NCBI RefSeq assembly: GCF_001426705.1
Contig: NZ_LMFC01000002.1
Location: 953,905-1,017,904, forward strand
Source of the DNA: Cellulomonas sp. Root485
GTDB taxonomy: Bacteria > Actinomycetota > Actinomycetes > Actinomycetales > Cellulomonadaceae
Direction of reading: 5' to 3'
DNA: 64,000 nucleotides
The translations under genes and the position numbers were made by a program. A model generated the notes under the pieces. It was not told the origin of the DNA and did not search any database. It worked only from the letters and a program-made list of their open reading frames with translations. Shown here in pieces: positions 9,576 through 18,833 of the stretch (positions within the stretch are counted from its first letter, which is position 1; every line of letters begins with the position of its first letter).

Positions 9576-10607
9576 ATGACGGCTGACCGCACCTCCGGGA
9601 AGGACGCCACGGGTCCTGCCGCGGGAGCGGGAGCGGCGCACGCACGTGCGGTCGCGACGGCCCCGGACCCGGCCGAGCCGGCGCCCAAGCCCTCGCTCGT
9701 GGGGCGGGCGAAGGCGCTGTTCGCGTGGTGGCAGCACACCCGGCCGGCGCGGGCGAACGCGCGGTTCGGTGCCCGCGGTGGAGGCGTGCTCACCGGCGGC
9801 ATCGCGTACGCGGCGCTGTTCTCGGTGTTCGCCGCGCTGACCATCGGCTACACGATCTTCATGGCTGTCCTGGGCAGCAACGACGAGCTGCGCCAGAAGG
9901 TGCTGGACGCGGTGAACGAGTCCCTGCCCGGCCTCATCAAGACCGGTGACGGCGCCGGCATGATCGATCCCGACTCCCTCGTGCTCAGCGGCAGCCTCAC
10001 CGTGACCGGGATCGTCGCGGTCGTCGTGCTCCTGCTCAGCGCGATCGCAGCGATGGCGGCCCTGCGCCTCGCGGTCCGGGCGATGTTCGCCCCGGAGACC
10101 GGCGCGGGAGCCGGTGGCAACGCGGTGCTCGGCAAGGCGCGGGAGCTGGGCGGGTTCGTCGGCATGGCCTTCGCGGTGCTGCTGTCCGCGGTGCTCACGA
10201 CCGGGGTGGCCAGCGCGGCGTCGTGGGTCCTCGACTCGCTCGGCTGGGGTGGCTCGACCACGGTCGTGCTGCGGGTGGTCGGCATCCTCGTCGTGTTCGT
10301 CGTCGACGCGGCGATCTTCCTGCTCGTCGTCACCGTGCTGGCGGGCGAGCACGCGCCGTGGAAGGACCTGCGCCGAGGTGCGGTCATCGCCGCCGTCGGC
10401 ATCGGGGTCGTCCGCATCCTCGGCACGGAGGTGGTGGCCGGCAGCGTGAACAAGAACCCGCTCTTCACGTCGGTCGCCGTCATCGTCACCCTGCTCGTGT
10501 GGGTCAACCTCATCGCCCGCATCGTCCTGCTCGCGGCGGCGTGGACAGCAGACCCCCCGTTCGTGGAGCCGGAACCGAACCCGGAGGAACCGGCGACCGC
10601 CACCTGA
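9576..10607 (+). CDS. YihY/BrkB-type integral membrane protein (copy 1)
   Basis: This 343-residue protein has about six transmembrane helices and the family start GGGVLTGGIAYAALFSVFAALTIGYTIF. It belongs to the YihY/virulence factor BrkB family, often mis-described as ribonuclease BN. Molecular function is unknown; a transport or envelope role is the usual guess. A charged, Ala-rich N-terminal segment of about 60 residues lies in the cytoplasm. It is followed by a close paralogue 127 bases downstream with near-identical helix order. Both copies carry their own TAGGGT element directly before the ATG. Confidence 0.87.
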   Translation: MTADRTSGKDATGPAAGAGAAHARAVATAPDPAEPAPKPSLVGRAKALFAWWQHTRPARANARFGARGGGVLTGGIAYAALFSVFAALTIGYTIFMAVLGSNDELRQKVLDAVNESLPGLIKTGDGAGMIDPDSLVLSGSLTVTGIVAVVVLLLSAIAAMAALRLAVRAMFAPETGAGAGGNAVLGKARELGGFVGMAFAVLLSAVLTTGVASAASWVLDSLGWGGSTTVVLRVVGILVVFVVDAAIFLLVVTVLAGEHAPWKDLRRGAVIAAVGIGVVRILGTEVVAGSVNKNPLFTSVAVIVTLLVWVNLIARIVLLAAAWTADPPFVEPEPNPEEPATAT

Positions 10608-10721
10608 CGTCGCAACGTCCGCGTCCTCTGCTCGCAGCGTCCGCAGATCCGGTCGTCAGGGCGCTCGATCGTGCGGACGTCAGGCCCGTGACGTCGCCTG
10701 TACCGGACGTGCGGGTCGCCC

Positions 10722-10727
10722 TAGGGT
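10722..10727 (+). promoter_or_regulatory. Leaderless-type -10 element before the second yihY
   Basis: TAGGGT ends 6 bases before the ATG at 10734, the same arrangement as in the upstream paralogue. Confidence 0.55.
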
Positions 10728-10733
10728 CAGCGC

Positions 10734-11723
10734 ATGTCAGCCGAGGAGACAGGTCCCGCGATCGCGACCGGGCGGGCGCAGGTGCGTGCCGACGACGCGC
10801 GCGCCCGGCCCGCAGACCGTCCGTCGCTCGTCGCCCGGGGCAAGGCCCTGTTCCTGTGGTGGAAGCACACCCGACCCGGCCGGGCGAGCGCGCGGTTCCG
10901 GGCCCGCAGCGGGGGAGTCCTGTCCGGCGGGATCGCCTACGCGGCGCTGTTCTCGGTGTTCGCCGCCCTGACCATCAGCTACACGGTCTTCATCGCGATC
11001 CTCGGCGACAACGACGAGCTGCGCGAGAGGGTCCTCGTCGCCGTCGACACGACCTACCCACACCTCCTGGACACCGGTGACGGCCAGGGCCTGCTCGACC
11101 CGGAGTCCCTCGAGCTGTCCAGCAGCCTCACGCTCGCCGGCGTCGTGGCCGTCGTCGTGCTGCTGCTCAGCGCGGTCGCAGCCATGACGGCCCTGCGCAG
11201 GGCGGTGCGCGCGATGTTCGCGGCTGAGCTCGGCGGCAATCCGATGCTCGGCAAGGCGCGCGACCTCGGCGGGTTCGTCGGGCTGGTGTTCGCGGTGCTG
11301 CTCTCGGCCGTGCTGACCACGGGCGTCGGCACGGTGGCGTCGTGGCTCCTGGGCACCCTCGGGTGGGACGGTCTGACGACGGCCGTGCTGCGGGCGCTCG
11401 GCATCCTGGTCGCCTTCGTGGTCGACGCCGCGATCTTCCTGCTGGTGGTCAAGGTGCTGGCCGACGAGCACCCGCCGCGGCGTGACCTGCTCGGGGGTGC
11501 CGTGCTCGCGGCGTCCGGCCTGGCCGTCGTGCGGATCCTCGGCACGACGGTCGTCGCGGGCAGCGTGAGCAAGAACCCGCTGTTCACGTCCGTCACCGTG
11601 CTCGTCACGCTGCTGGTGTGGGTCAACCTGGTCGCCCGGATCGTGCTGCTCGCGGCGGCGTGGACCGCGGACCCGCCGTACGTCGACCCCGTGAGCCGGC
11701 GGAAGGACCCTCAGCCTGCCTGA
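10734..11723 (+). CDS. YihY/BrkB-type integral membrane protein (copy 2)
   Basis: This 329-residue paralogue of the preceding gene shares most of its membrane core. Examples are GGIAYAALFSVFAALTI, NPLFTSV and LLVWVNLVARIVLLAAAWTADPP, so the pair arose by tandem duplication. The N-terminal tail and the loop after the second helix differ most, including the loss of a short Gly-rich insertion. As with copy 1, the family has no firmly known activity. It has its own -10 element. It is convergent with the phosphotransferase gene; the 31-base gap holds only a weak, imperfect hairpin. Confidence 0.87.
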   Translation: MSAEETGPAIATGRAQVRADDARARPADRPSLVARGKALFLWWKHTRPGRASARFRARSGGVLSGGIAYAALFSVFAALTISYTVFIAILGDNDELRERVLVAVDTTYPHLLDTGDGQGLLDPESLELSSSLTLAGVVAVVVLLLSAVAAMTALRRAVRAMFAAELGGNPMLGKARDLGGFVGLVFAVLLSAVLTTGVGTVASWLLGTLGWDGLTTAVLRALGILVAFVVDAAIFLLVVKVLADEHPPRRDLLGGAVLAASGLAVVRILGTTVVAGSVSKNPLFTSVTVLVTLLVWVNLVARIVLLAAAWTADPPYVDPVSRRKDPQPA

Positions 11724-11754
11724 CGACGCAGGCCGACCACCGCGACGGCCGCGG

Positions 11755-12525
11755 TCAGCCCAGGGCGTCCAGCGCGGCGTGCAGGTCCGGCAGCCGCGAC
11801 ACGAGCACAGCCAGACGGGCGCGCGTGCTCGCAGGCTCACCGATCTCGCCCAGCCGCAGCATCCCCGGGTCGCCCGCCACCTGGGCCGCCGCGATGCGGT
11901 CCGCGGCGTCGGTCATGCGGACGACGGTGCGGTCGAGGACCGCGTGCGGGTCGAGGTCGCCGTAGCCGTCCGCGATGGACCGCAGGACGTGCGCCACCTC
12001 GGCGGCGTCCGCGTCGGGGAACAGCACGGCGCTGTTCCACGCGAACATCGCCACGTCGTCCAGCGGGATCCCGGGGCCGGCGACGTCCCAGTCGAAGACG
12101 CCGGCCAGGTCGTCGCCGTCGAACGCCATGTTGTACATCGCGCTGTCGTGGTGACAGACGATCTCCCCGGGCTGCAGCGCACGCTCGACGAACCGCCACC
12201 GTCGGCTCTCCCGCGGGAAGCCGGCGACGACCGCGTGGTACTCGCGCAGCCAGTGCATGGCCGACCGGACCTGCGCGTCGCTGAGCGTCTCCCGGCCGAT
12301 GTCGAGCACCCGGCCGGGCAGGAACGTGAGGATCTCGCGGTCGCGGTCGTCGATGCCCAGGACGCGGGGGATGCGGGGGAGCCCGGCGTCCGCCAGGAAG
12401 TCGAGCAGCTCGTGCACGGCGGGCGTCCACGGGCCGGTCGGGCGGCGGACGGTGTCCCCGACGCGGACGGCCCCGCCGACGTTCCCGCCGGGCAGCGGGA
12501 TCTCGTCGTCGGGGCCGTGGGTCAC
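11755..12525 (-). CDS. Aminoglycoside phosphotransferase (APH)-family kinase-like protein
   Basis: This 256-residue protein has the C-terminal lobe of the APH/choline-kinase fold: a catalytic loop ICHHDSAMYNMAF (the family's HGDxxxxN with His-His-Asp) and a metal-binding GVFDWDVAGPG. The N-terminal lobe is short and has no clear glycine loop, so ATP binding may be unusual. Substrates of such chromosomal members range from aminoglycosides to sugars or lipids; there is no reason to infer drug resistance. The GTG start is supported by a TAGCCT element 7 bases upstream. It sits alone between convergent yihY and the sdh operon. Confidence 0.8.
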   Translation of the reverse strand: MTHGPDDEIPLPGGNVGGAVRVGDTVRRPTGPWTPAVHELLDFLADAGLPRIPRVLGIDDRDREILTFLPGRVLDIGRETLSDAQVRSAMHWLREYHAVVAGFPRESRRWRFVERALQPGEIVCHHDSAMYNMAFDGDDLAGVFDWDVAGPGIPLDDVAMFAWNSAVLFPDADAAEVAHVLRSIADGYGDLDPHAVLDRTVVRMTDAADRIAAAQVAGDPGMLRLGEIGEPASTRARLAVLVSRLPDLHAALDALG

Positions 12526-12532
12526 GACGGGC

Positions 12533-12538
12533 AGGCTA
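12533..12538 (-). promoter_or_regulatory. Leaderless-type -10 element before the APH-family gene
   Basis: Read on the minus strand, TAGCCT ends 7 bases before the GTG start at 12525. Confidence 0.5.
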
Positions 12539-12576
12539 CCCAGGTGCGGGCGGCGTCGCGAAGCTGAATGCCGAGG

Positions 12577-13341
12577 TCAGAAGGCGCGCGTGATCATCGC
12601 GCGCTTGACCTCTTGGATCGCCTTGGTGACCTCGATGCCACGCGGGCACGCCTCGGTGCAGTTGAAGGTGGTGCGGCAGCGCCACACACCTTCCTTGTCG
12701 TTGAGGATCTCGAGCCGCTGGGCGCCACCCTCGTCGCGGCTGTCGAAGATGAACCGGTGCGCGTTGACGATGGCGGCGGGGCCGAAGTACTGCCCGTCGG
12801 TCCAGAACACCGGGCACGACGAGGTGCACGCGGCGCAGAGGATGCACTTGGTGGTGTCGTCGAACCGCTCGCGCTGCTCGGCGCTCTGCAGACGCTCCTT
12901 GGTCGGCTCGTTCCCGGTGGTGATGAGGAACGGCATGATCTCGCGGTAGGACGCGAAGAACGGCTCCATGTCGACGACCAGGTCCTTGATCACCGGGAGG
13001 CCCTTGATGGGCTCGACGATGATCGGCTTGCTCGGGTCCAGGTCCTTGAGCAGCGTCTTGCAGGCCAGCCGGTTGCGGCCGTTGATCCGCATGGCGTCGG
13101 AGCCGCACACGCCGTGCGCGCAGGAGCGACGGAACGTCAGCGAGCCGTCCTCCTCCCACTTCACCTTGTGCAGGGCGTCGAGCACGCGGTCGGTGCCGTG
13201 CGCGCGGACGGTGAACTCGTCCCAGTACGGCTCCGGGGCGCCCGCGCCGTCGTCGGGGAGGTAGCGCCGGATCTTCAGCGTGACGTCGAAGGACGGGACG
13301 GCACCGACCTCGGAGACGGGAGCGTCGAGAGTCGCGGTCAT
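12577..13341 (-). CDS. sdhB: Succinate dehydrogenase iron-sulfur subunit
   Basis: This 254-residue electron-transfer subunit of complex II has Cys ligands for three clusters: [2Fe-2S] in CAHGVCGSDAM with a preceding RRSC, [4Fe-4S] in CILCAACTSSC, and [3Fe-4S] in CTEACPRGI. It passes electrons from the SdhA flavin to the membrane quinone site. It is the last gene of sdhCDAB. Its ATG overlaps the sdhA stop by one base (TGATG), giving coupled translation. Length is normal. Confidence 0.97.
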   Translation of the reverse strand: MTATLDAPVSEVGAVPSFDVTLKIRRYLPDDGAGAPEPYWDEFTVRAHGTDRVLDALHKVKWEEDGSLTFRRSCAHGVCGSDAMRINGRNRLACKTLLKDLDPSKPIIVEPIKGLPVIKDLVVDMEPFFASYREIMPFLITTGNEPTKERLQSAEQRERFDDTTKCILCAACTSSCPVFWTDGQYFGPAAIVNAHRFIFDSRDEGGAQRLEILNDKEGVWRCRTTFNCTEACPRGIEVTKAIQEVKRAMITRAF

Positions 13342-15191
13342 CAGTACTTACGCTCCATCGGCTGGTAGCGGGTCATCGTGACGGGCTTGGAGCCCAGCAC
13401 GAGCTGGTAGTCCTCGAACAGCGTGGTGTGCGCGAAGGAGCCCTTGTGGTCGCCGTCGCCCTCGGTGCCCCACAGCCGGTGCCCCTTGACGGGCAGCGGC
13501 CGCCGGTAGGCCATCGTGTGGCGCATGTAGTTCTTGTCGTCGCGGTCCGGGAAGTCCTCACGGAAGTGCCCGCCGCGCGACTCGTCACGGTTCAGGGCGC
13601 CGACGACGACGGTCTCCGCGATGTCGAGCAGGAAGCCCAGCTCCACGGCCTCCAGGAGGTCGGTGTTGAACATCTTGCTCTTGTCCTGGACGGACACGTG
13701 CCGGAACCGCTTGTGCAGGGCCTTGATGTCGTCGAGCGCCTGGGTCAGCGACTCCGACGTGCGGAAGACCTGGGCGTTCAGGTCCATGGTCTCCTGCAGG
13801 GCCTTGCGGATGTCCGCCACGCGGTCGCCGTCGGGACGCGTGCGGATCTCCTCCAGACCGGCGACGACGGTGGCCGCGGGGTTCTCGGGCAGCTCCACGA
13901 ATGACGCGGTCTGCGCGTACGCGGCGGCGGAGATGCCGGCGCGCTTGCCGAACACGTTGATGTCGAGCAGGGAGTTGGTGCCCAGGCGGTTGGAGCCGTG
14001 CACGCTCACGCACGCCACCTCGCCGGCCGCGTACAGGCCGCGGATGACGTCGGTGGAGTTGCGCAGGACCTCGGCCTCGATGTTGGTGGGGATGCCCCCC
14101 ATCGCGTAGTGGGCCGTGGGGTAGACCGGCACGGGCTCCGTGTAGGGCTCGATGCCGAGGTAGGTGCGCGCGAACTCCGTGATGTCCGGCAGCTTGGCGT
14201 CGATGTGCGCCGGTTCCAGGTGCGTCAGGTCGAGCAGGACGTAGTCCTTGTTGGGGCCGGCACCGCGGCCCTCGCGCACCTCGTTGGCCATCGACCGGGC
14301 GACGATGTCCCGCGGTGCCAGGTCCTTGATGGTCGGGGCGTAGCGCTCCATGAAGCGCTCACCCTCGGAGTTGCGCAGGATGCCGCCCTCGCCGCGCGCC
14401 GCCTCCGACAGGAGGATGCCGAGTCCCGCCAGGCCGGTCGGGTGGAACTGGAAGAACTCCATGTCCTCCAGCGGGATGCCGCGGCGGTACGCCAGCGCCA
14501 TGCCGTCGCCCGTGAGGGTGTGCGCGTTGGAGGTCGTCTTGTAGATCTTGCCCGCGCCGCCCGTGGCCAGGACCACGGACTTGGCCTGGAACACGTGGAT
14601 CTCGCCGGTGGCCAGCTCGTAGGCGACGACGCCCGAGACGTTCACCTCCTCGCCGTCCGGCACGTGGCCGGCCGCAAGGTCGTGGTCGACCAGGAGGTCG
14701 AGCACGTAGAACTCGTTGAAGAACTCGACGTCGTTCTTCACGCACTGCTGGTAGAGCGTCTGCAGGATCATGTGGCCCGTGCGGTCCGCGGCGTAGCAGG
14801 ACCGGCGCACGGCCGCCTCGCCGTGGTTGCGCGTGTGCCCACCGAAGCGGCGCTGGTCGATCTTGCCCTCGGGCGTCCGGTTGAACGGCAGGCCCATCTT
14901 CTCCAGGTCCAGCACCGCGTCGATGGCCTCCTTGGCCATGACCTCGGCGGCGTCCTGGTCCACCAGGTAGTCACCGCCCTTGACGGTGTCGAACGTGTGC
15001 CACTCCCAGTTGTCCTCCTCGACGTTGGCCAGCGCGGCGCACATGCCGCCCTGCGCCGCGCCCGTGTGGGACCGCGTCGGGTAGAGCTTGGAGATGACGG
15101 CCGTGCGTACGCGCGTCGAGGACTCCAGGGCCGCGCGCATGCCGGCGCCGCCCGCGCCGACGATCACGACGTCGTACTGGTGGGTCTGCAT
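13341..15191 (-). CDS. sdhA: Succinate dehydrogenase flavoprotein subunit
   Basis: This 616-residue FAD-dependent subunit oxidises succinate to fumarate. It shows an N-terminal dinucleotide fold ([15 protein letters not shown]), the covalent-FAD histidine region SHTGAAQGG, the substrate-binding HPTGL, and the [12 protein letters not shown]-terminal segment. It begins MQTHQYD at 15191, 33 bases after sdhD ends, and forms a complex with SdhB on the inner face of the membrane. The set sdhCDAB next to the cdd-deoA-add salvage genes recalls Rv3313c-Rv3319. Confidence 0.97.
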   Translation of the reverse strand: MQTHQYDVVIVGAGGAGMRAALESSTRVRTAVISKLYPTRSHTGAAQGGMCAALANVEEDNWEWHTFDTVKGGDYLVDQDAAEVMAKEAIDAVLDLEKMGLPFNRTPEGKIDQRRFGGHTRNHGEAAVRRSCYAADRTGHMILQTLYQQCVKNDVEFFNEFYVLDLLVDHDLAAGHVPDGEEVNVSGVVAYELATGEIHVFQAKSVVLATGGAGKIYKTTSNAHTLTGDGMALAYRRGIPLEDMEFFQFHPTGLAGLGILLSEAARGEGGILRNSEGERFMERYAPTIKDLAPRDIVARSMANEVREGRGAGPNKDYVLLDLTHLEPAHIDAKLPDITEFARTYLGIEPYTEPVPVYPTAHYAMGGIPTNIEAEVLRNSTDVIRGLYAAGEVACVSVHGSNRLGTNSLLDINVFGKRAGISAAAYAQTASFVELPENPAATVVAGLEEIRTRPDGDRVADIRKALQETMDLNAQVFRTSESLTQALDDIKALHKRFRHVSVQDKSKMFNTDLLEAVELGFLLDIAETVVVGALNRDESRGGHFREDFPDRDDKNYMRHTMAYRRPLPVKGHRLWGTEGDGDHKGSFAHTTLFEDYQLVLGSKPVTMTRYQPMERKY

Positions 15192-15224
15192 CGGTGTCGA
15201 TGCCTTCCTGTTGCTAGGGGATCG

Positions 15225-15686
15225 CTACGCCGTGCAGAACGAGGGCAGCAGGTCCGCCGGGGAGCCCGACGGGCACGGGTCGAACGTGAAGATGACGAGC
15301 GTGCCGAGCACGACGACGACGACGAACGCGAGGTACAGCGACGCCTTGAGCGCCAGCCGCACACCGTCGCGCTCCGCGTAGTCGTTGATGATCGTCCGCA
15401 CGCCGTTGGTGCCGTGGATCATCGCGAGCCAGAGCATCAGCAGGTCCCAGACCTGCCAGAACGGCGACGCCCACTTGCCGGCGACGAAGCCGAAGTCGAT
15501 CGCGGAGACGCCCTCGCCCGCGACCAGGTTCACGAAGAGGTGACCGAAGATCAGGACGAGGAGGACCACGCCGGACGCGCGCATGAACACCCAGCCGTAG
15601 AGCTCGGTGTTGCCGCGGGTGGTGAGGCGGGACGGGCGGGGCTTCGGGGGCCGCGGGGCCTTCGGGTCGGCGATGGTGGTCATCAC
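15225..15686 (-). CDS. sdhD: Succinate dehydrogenase membrane anchor subunit
   Basis: This 153-residue protein has three transmembrane helices and sits second in sdhCDAB. Its cytoplasmic N-terminus is Pro/Arg-rich. The second helix carries HGTNGVRTIINDY, the usual SdhD position for a haem/quinone-site His and Asp/Tyr. With SdhC it anchors the catalytic subunits and binds haem b and quinone. The start codon overlaps the sdhC stop by ATGA. Confidence 0.92.
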   Translation of the reverse strand: MMTTIADPKAPRPPKPRPSRLTTRGNTELYGWVFMRASGVVLLVLIFGHLFVNLVAGEGVSAIDFGFVAGKWASPFWQVWDLLMLWLAMIHGTNGVRTIINDYAERDGVRLALKASLYLAFVVVVVLGTLVIFTFDPCPSGSPADLLPSFCTA

Positions 15687-16090
15687 TCGCCTCCGAACAC
15701 GTGCATGAGGTGCCGGGGCAGGAAGCCGGCCATGGTGACGACGAACAGGCCCATCACGACCCAGAGCATCACGCGCTGGTACTTGGGGCCCTTGGCCCAG
15801 AAGTCCACGAGGATGATCCGGATCCCGTTGAACGCGTGGAACACGATGGCGGCGACGAGTCCGGCCTCACCGAGCCCCATGATCGGGTTCTTGTACGTGG
15901 CGATGACGTCGTTGTACGCCTCGGGGGAGACGCGCACGAGCGACGTGTCGAGCACGTGCACGAGCAGGAAGAAGAAGATGGCGACGCCGGTCACGCGGTG
16001 GGCGACCCACGACCACATGCCTTCCCGCCCGCGGTAGAGCGTTCCGGCCGGCACCTTGCGGGCGGCAGGCGCTGGGGGCGCTGCAGGCAC
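15683..16090 (-). CDS. sdhC: Succinate dehydrogenase cytochrome b556 subunit
   Basis: This protein of about 135 residues has three transmembrane helices with the SdhC signature RGREGMWSWVAHRVTGVAIF and the haem-region HAFNGIRIILVDF. The reading frame can be extended to a TTG at 16171. The GTG at 16090 is preferred because GGGAGG lies 7 bases upstream and it gives the usual family length. It is the first gene of sdhCDAB and its stop overlaps sdhD by ATGA. The upstream region to manC (about 155 bases) is a shared divergent promoter zone. Confidence 0.9.
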   Translation of the reverse strand: MPAAPPAPAARKVPAGTLYRGREGMWSWVAHRVTGVAIFFFLLVHVLDTSLVRVSPEAYNDVIATYKNPIMGLGEAGLVAAIVFHAFNGIRIILVDFWAKGPKYQRVMLWVVMGLFVVTMAGFLPRHLMHVFGGE

Positions 16091-16232
16091 TGGGAGGCCT
16101 CCCTGGCGAGTCAGAGGTTCGGACGACGGCGTCCTTGTCTCGTCAACTGTAGTGAACCGATCAGTACGCAACCCGTCGGCAGGGGCCCGCTGTGAGGTAT
16201 TGCACAGCGCGGAGCAGGGTCTCGGGGCTCGC

Positions 16233-16238
16233 TACCCT
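16233..16238 (+). promoter_or_regulatory. Leaderless-type -10 element before manC
   Basis: TACCCT ends 7 bases before the ATG at 16246, which supports that start over the upstream in-frame candidate at 16192. Confidence 0.55.
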
Positions 16239-16245
16239 GGCGCCC

Positions 16246-17346
16246 ATGTCGATCACGATCCCCGGATTCCACGCCGTCGTCCCGGCCGGTGGAGCAGGCA
16301 CGCGCCTGTGGCCCCTCTCGCGCGCGGGCCACCCGAAGTTCCTGCTCGACCTCACGGGATCGGGCCGCACGCTGCTGCAGGCGACGGTCGACCGCCTGCT
16401 CCCGCTCACGGGTGACGGGGGCGTGCTCGTCGTGACGGGGACGCGGCACGCCGAGGCGGTGGCCGCCCAGCTCCCCGAGCTCGGCGCGGCCCACGTGCTG
16501 GCGGAGCCGTCGCCGCGCGACTCGATGGCGGCGATCGGCCTGGCCGCCGCGGTCCTGCTCGAGCGGCACGGCGAGGACGTGGTCCTCGGGTCGTTCGCCG
16601 CCGACCACGTCATCGACGGGGCCGAGGCGTTCCAGCAGACGGTGCGCGAGGGCGTCGTCGCGGCACGGGCCGGGAACGTCGTGACCATCGGCATCGCCGC
16701 GACCGGGCCGTCGACCGCGTTCGGGTACGTCCGCTCCGGCGCGTCCCTCGGCCTGGCCGACGCCCCGAGCGTGACCCGTGCCGCCGGATTCACGGAGAAG
16801 CCCGACGCCGTGACCGCGAGCGCGTACCTGGCGACCGGCGAGTACCGCTGGAACGCCGGGATGTTCATCGTCCGGGCGCGGGTGCTCCTGGACCACCTGG
16901 CCGCGCAGCTGCCGACGTTGGCGGCCGGCCTGCAGCAGATCGCGGCCGTGTGGGACGGGCCGGACCGCGTCGAGGTGCTCGACCGGGTCTGGCCGGGCCT
17001 GACCAAGATCGCGATCGACCACGCCATCGCGGAGCCGGTCGCGGCCGCCGGCGGGGTGGCCGTCGTGCCGGGCGACTTCACGTGGGACGACATCGGCGAC
17101 TTCGACTCGCTCGCGGAGCTCCTCACGGCCGACACGCTCGGCGACGAGGGCCTCGTGCTGCGCGTCGACGCCGACGGTGCCTTCGTCGTGCCGGGGACCG
17201 GGAGGACCGTCTCGGTGGTCGGGCTGCCCGGCGCGGTGGTGGTCGACACCCCCGACGCGGTGCTGGTGACCACGCGGGCACACGCGCAGTCCGTGAAGGC
17301 GGCCGTCGACGGGTGGCGGGCCCGCGGGCGCGAGGACCTGCTCTGA
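16246..17346 (+). CDS. manC: Mannose-1-phosphate guanylyltransferase (GDP-mannose pyrophosphorylase)
   Basis: This 366-residue nucleotidyltransferase makes GDP-mannose from mannose-1-phosphate and GTP, for lipid and protein mannosylation and glycan synthesis. The N-terminal signature PAGGAGTRLWPLSRAGHPKFLLDL is the nucleotide-binding loop and catalytic Lys region, and FTEKPD is the sugar-binding motif. It has only the transferase domain and no C-terminal isomerase domain, as expected for the actinobacterial type. The mutase at 34.4-36.2 kb is not adjacent. The ATG is fixed by a -10 element 7 bases upstream. Confidence 0.9.
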   Translation: MSITIPGFHAVVPAGGAGTRLWPLSRAGHPKFLLDLTGSGRTLLQATVDRLLPLTGDGGVLVVTGTRHAEAVAAQLPELGAAHVLAEPSPRDSMAAIGLAAAVLLERHGEDVVLGSFAADHVIDGAEAFQQTVREGVVAARAGNVVTIGIAATGPSTAFGYVRSGASLGLADAPSVTRAAGFTEKPDAVTASAYLATGEYRWNAGMFIVRARVLLDHLAAQLPTLAAGLQQIAAVWDGPDRVEVLDRVWPGLTKIAIDHAIAEPVAAAGGVAVVPGDFTWDDIGDFDSLAELLTADTLGDEGLVLRVDADGAFVVPGTGRTVSVVGLPGAVVVDTPDAVLVTTRAHAQSVKAAVDGWRARGREDLL

Positions 17347-17382
17347 CGGCGGACACCCTCCACCTGTCCCGACCGGCGCGGC

Positions 17383-17388
17383 TAGGGT
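17383..17388 (+). promoter_or_regulatory. Leaderless-type -10 element before the M20 amidohydrolase
   Basis: TAGGGT ends 7 bases before the GTG at 17396, favouring that start over the internal ATG at 17453. Confidence 0.55.
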
Positions 17389-17395
17389 CGAAGTC

Positions 17396-18625
17396 GTGCC
17401 TGATCCCCTCGTCGCTCCGCTGACCAGCCTCCGACCCGACCCGACAGAGCCGATGTCGGCCCGGCTCGCGGCCATCCTCGCGGGGCTGCGCGACGAGCTC
17501 GTCGAGATCCGTCGCGACATCCACGCGCACCCGGAGCTCGGGCGGACCGAGGTCCGGACCACCAAGCTCGTCGCCGAGCGGCTGCGCGCCGCCGGACTCA
17601 CCCCGCACCTGCTCCCGGGCACCGGCCTGGTCTGCGACATCGGTCCCGGTCCCGCGACCAGCGGTCGCAAGCGGATCGCCCTGCGGGCGGACCTCGACGC
17701 GCTGCCCGTGCAGGACACGAGCGGCGTGCCGTGGGCGTCGACGGTCCGCGGGGTCACGCACGCCTGCGGTCATGACGTGCACACCGCCGCGGTCCTGGGC
17801 GCCGGGCTGGCGCTCGCGCAGGTCGCCGACGAGCTCCGCACCGGGGTGCGGCTGGTGTTCCAGCCCGCCGAGGAGGTGCAGCCCGGGGGAGCTCTCGACG
17901 TGGTCGCGGCGGGCGGGCTGGACGGCGTCGCGGAGATCTACGCGTTCCACTGCGACCCCAAGGTCGACGTCGGCCAGGTCGGGACGCGCATCGGGCCCAT
18001 CACGTCCGCGAGCGACGAGGTGACCGTGACCATCTCCGGGCCGGGCGGTCACACGTCGCGACCGCACCTGACCGGTGACGTCGTCTTCGCGCTCGGACAG
18101 GTCATCACGCAGGTGCCGGCGATCCTCGGCCGACGTCTGGACCCGCGCTCGGGGGTCAACCTCACCTGGGGCGCGGTGCAGGCAGGGTCGGCGCACAACG
18201 CGATCCCCTCGACGGGCACGGTCAAGGGCACGCTGCGGTGCCTCGAGGTGCGCGCCTGGGAGAAGGCGTCGGAGGTGTTCCACTCCGCGGTCGAGCAGGT
18301 CGTCGCGCCGCTGGGCGTGACCGTCGACGTCCGGCACCACCGCGGGGTGCCGCCGGTGGAGAACGCGGAGCACGCGACGGGGATCCTGGAGGCCGCCGCG
18401 CGCGACGTCCTGGGTGCCGGGTCGGTGCTGCTGACGGAGCAGTCGCTGGGCGGCGAGGACTTCGCCTGGTACCTGACCAAGGTGCCCGGGGCGATGGCCC
18501 GCCTGGGCACGCGGACGCCCGGTGGCCACACGTTCGACATCCACCAGGGCGACCTGCGCGTCGACGAGCGTGCGGTCGAGACCGGCGCGCTGCTCCTCGC
18601 GCGGACGGCTGTTCTCGCGGGCTGA
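17396..18625 (+). CDS. M20-family amidohydrolase (AmiA/AmiB-like)
   Basis: This 409-residue enzyme is an M20D metallo-amidohydrolase. Metal ligands appear in LRADLDALPVQD, the HACGHDVHTAAVLGAG segment, FQPAEEVQPGG with the catalytic Glu, and a late EDFAWY. A dimerisation/lid domain covers roughly residues 190-310. Relatives hydrolyse N-acyl or amide-linked amino acids such as hippurate, IAA-amino acids and p-aminobenzoyl-glutamate. The gene is the counterpart of M. tuberculosis amiA1/amiB1, which lie near deoD and lpdA; its natural substrate is unknown. Confidence 0.88.
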   Translation: MPDPLVAPLTSLRPDPTEPMSARLAAILAGLRDELVEIRRDIHAHPELGRTEVRTTKLVAERLRAAGLTPHLLPGTGLVCDIGPGPATSGRKRIALRADLDALPVQDTSGVPWASTVRGVTHACGHDVHTAAVLGAGLALAQVADELRTGVRLVFQPAEEVQPGGALDVVAAGGLDGVAEIYAFHCDPKVDVGQVGTRIGPITSASDEVTVTISGPGGHTSRPHLTGDVVFALGQVITQVPAILGRRLDPRSGVNLTWGAVQAGSAHNAIPSTGTVKGTLRCLEVRAWEKASEVFHSAVEQVVAPLGVTVDVRHHRGVPPVENAEHATGILEAAARDVLGAGSVLLTEQSLGGEDFAWYLTKVPGAMARLGTRTPGGHTFDIHQGDLRVDERAVETGALLLARTAVLAG

Positions 18626-18640
18626 GACGGAACGTCCGTC

Positions 18641-18698
18641 ACCTGGGCGAACACATACCAAGTCGGTAACGGAACCTGGGCGGATACCAGTCGGTAAC
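18641..18698 (+). repeat. Imperfect direct repeat upstream of the BMP transporter operon
   Basis: ACCTGGGCG...ATACCAAGTCGGTAAC (18641-18670) is followed by ACCTGGGCGGATACCAGTCGGTAAC (18674-18698), with a 5-base insertion and one extra A in the first copy. The two GTCGGTAAC ends are 28 bases apart. The location, 136 bases before the lipoprotein start, suggests a regulator-binding tandem. Confidence 0.6.
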
Positions 18699-18833
18699 CT
18701 GCGCGACACGTCCTGATCGTTATGGTCCGAGAATCAATGCCGGGCAGCCCCAGACCTTGTGGCGGCACACCGTCGTGCCATCCGCACGGTCGGCCCAGCC
18801 GGACCGGCTGCTGACGAGATTCAGGAGAGTCGC

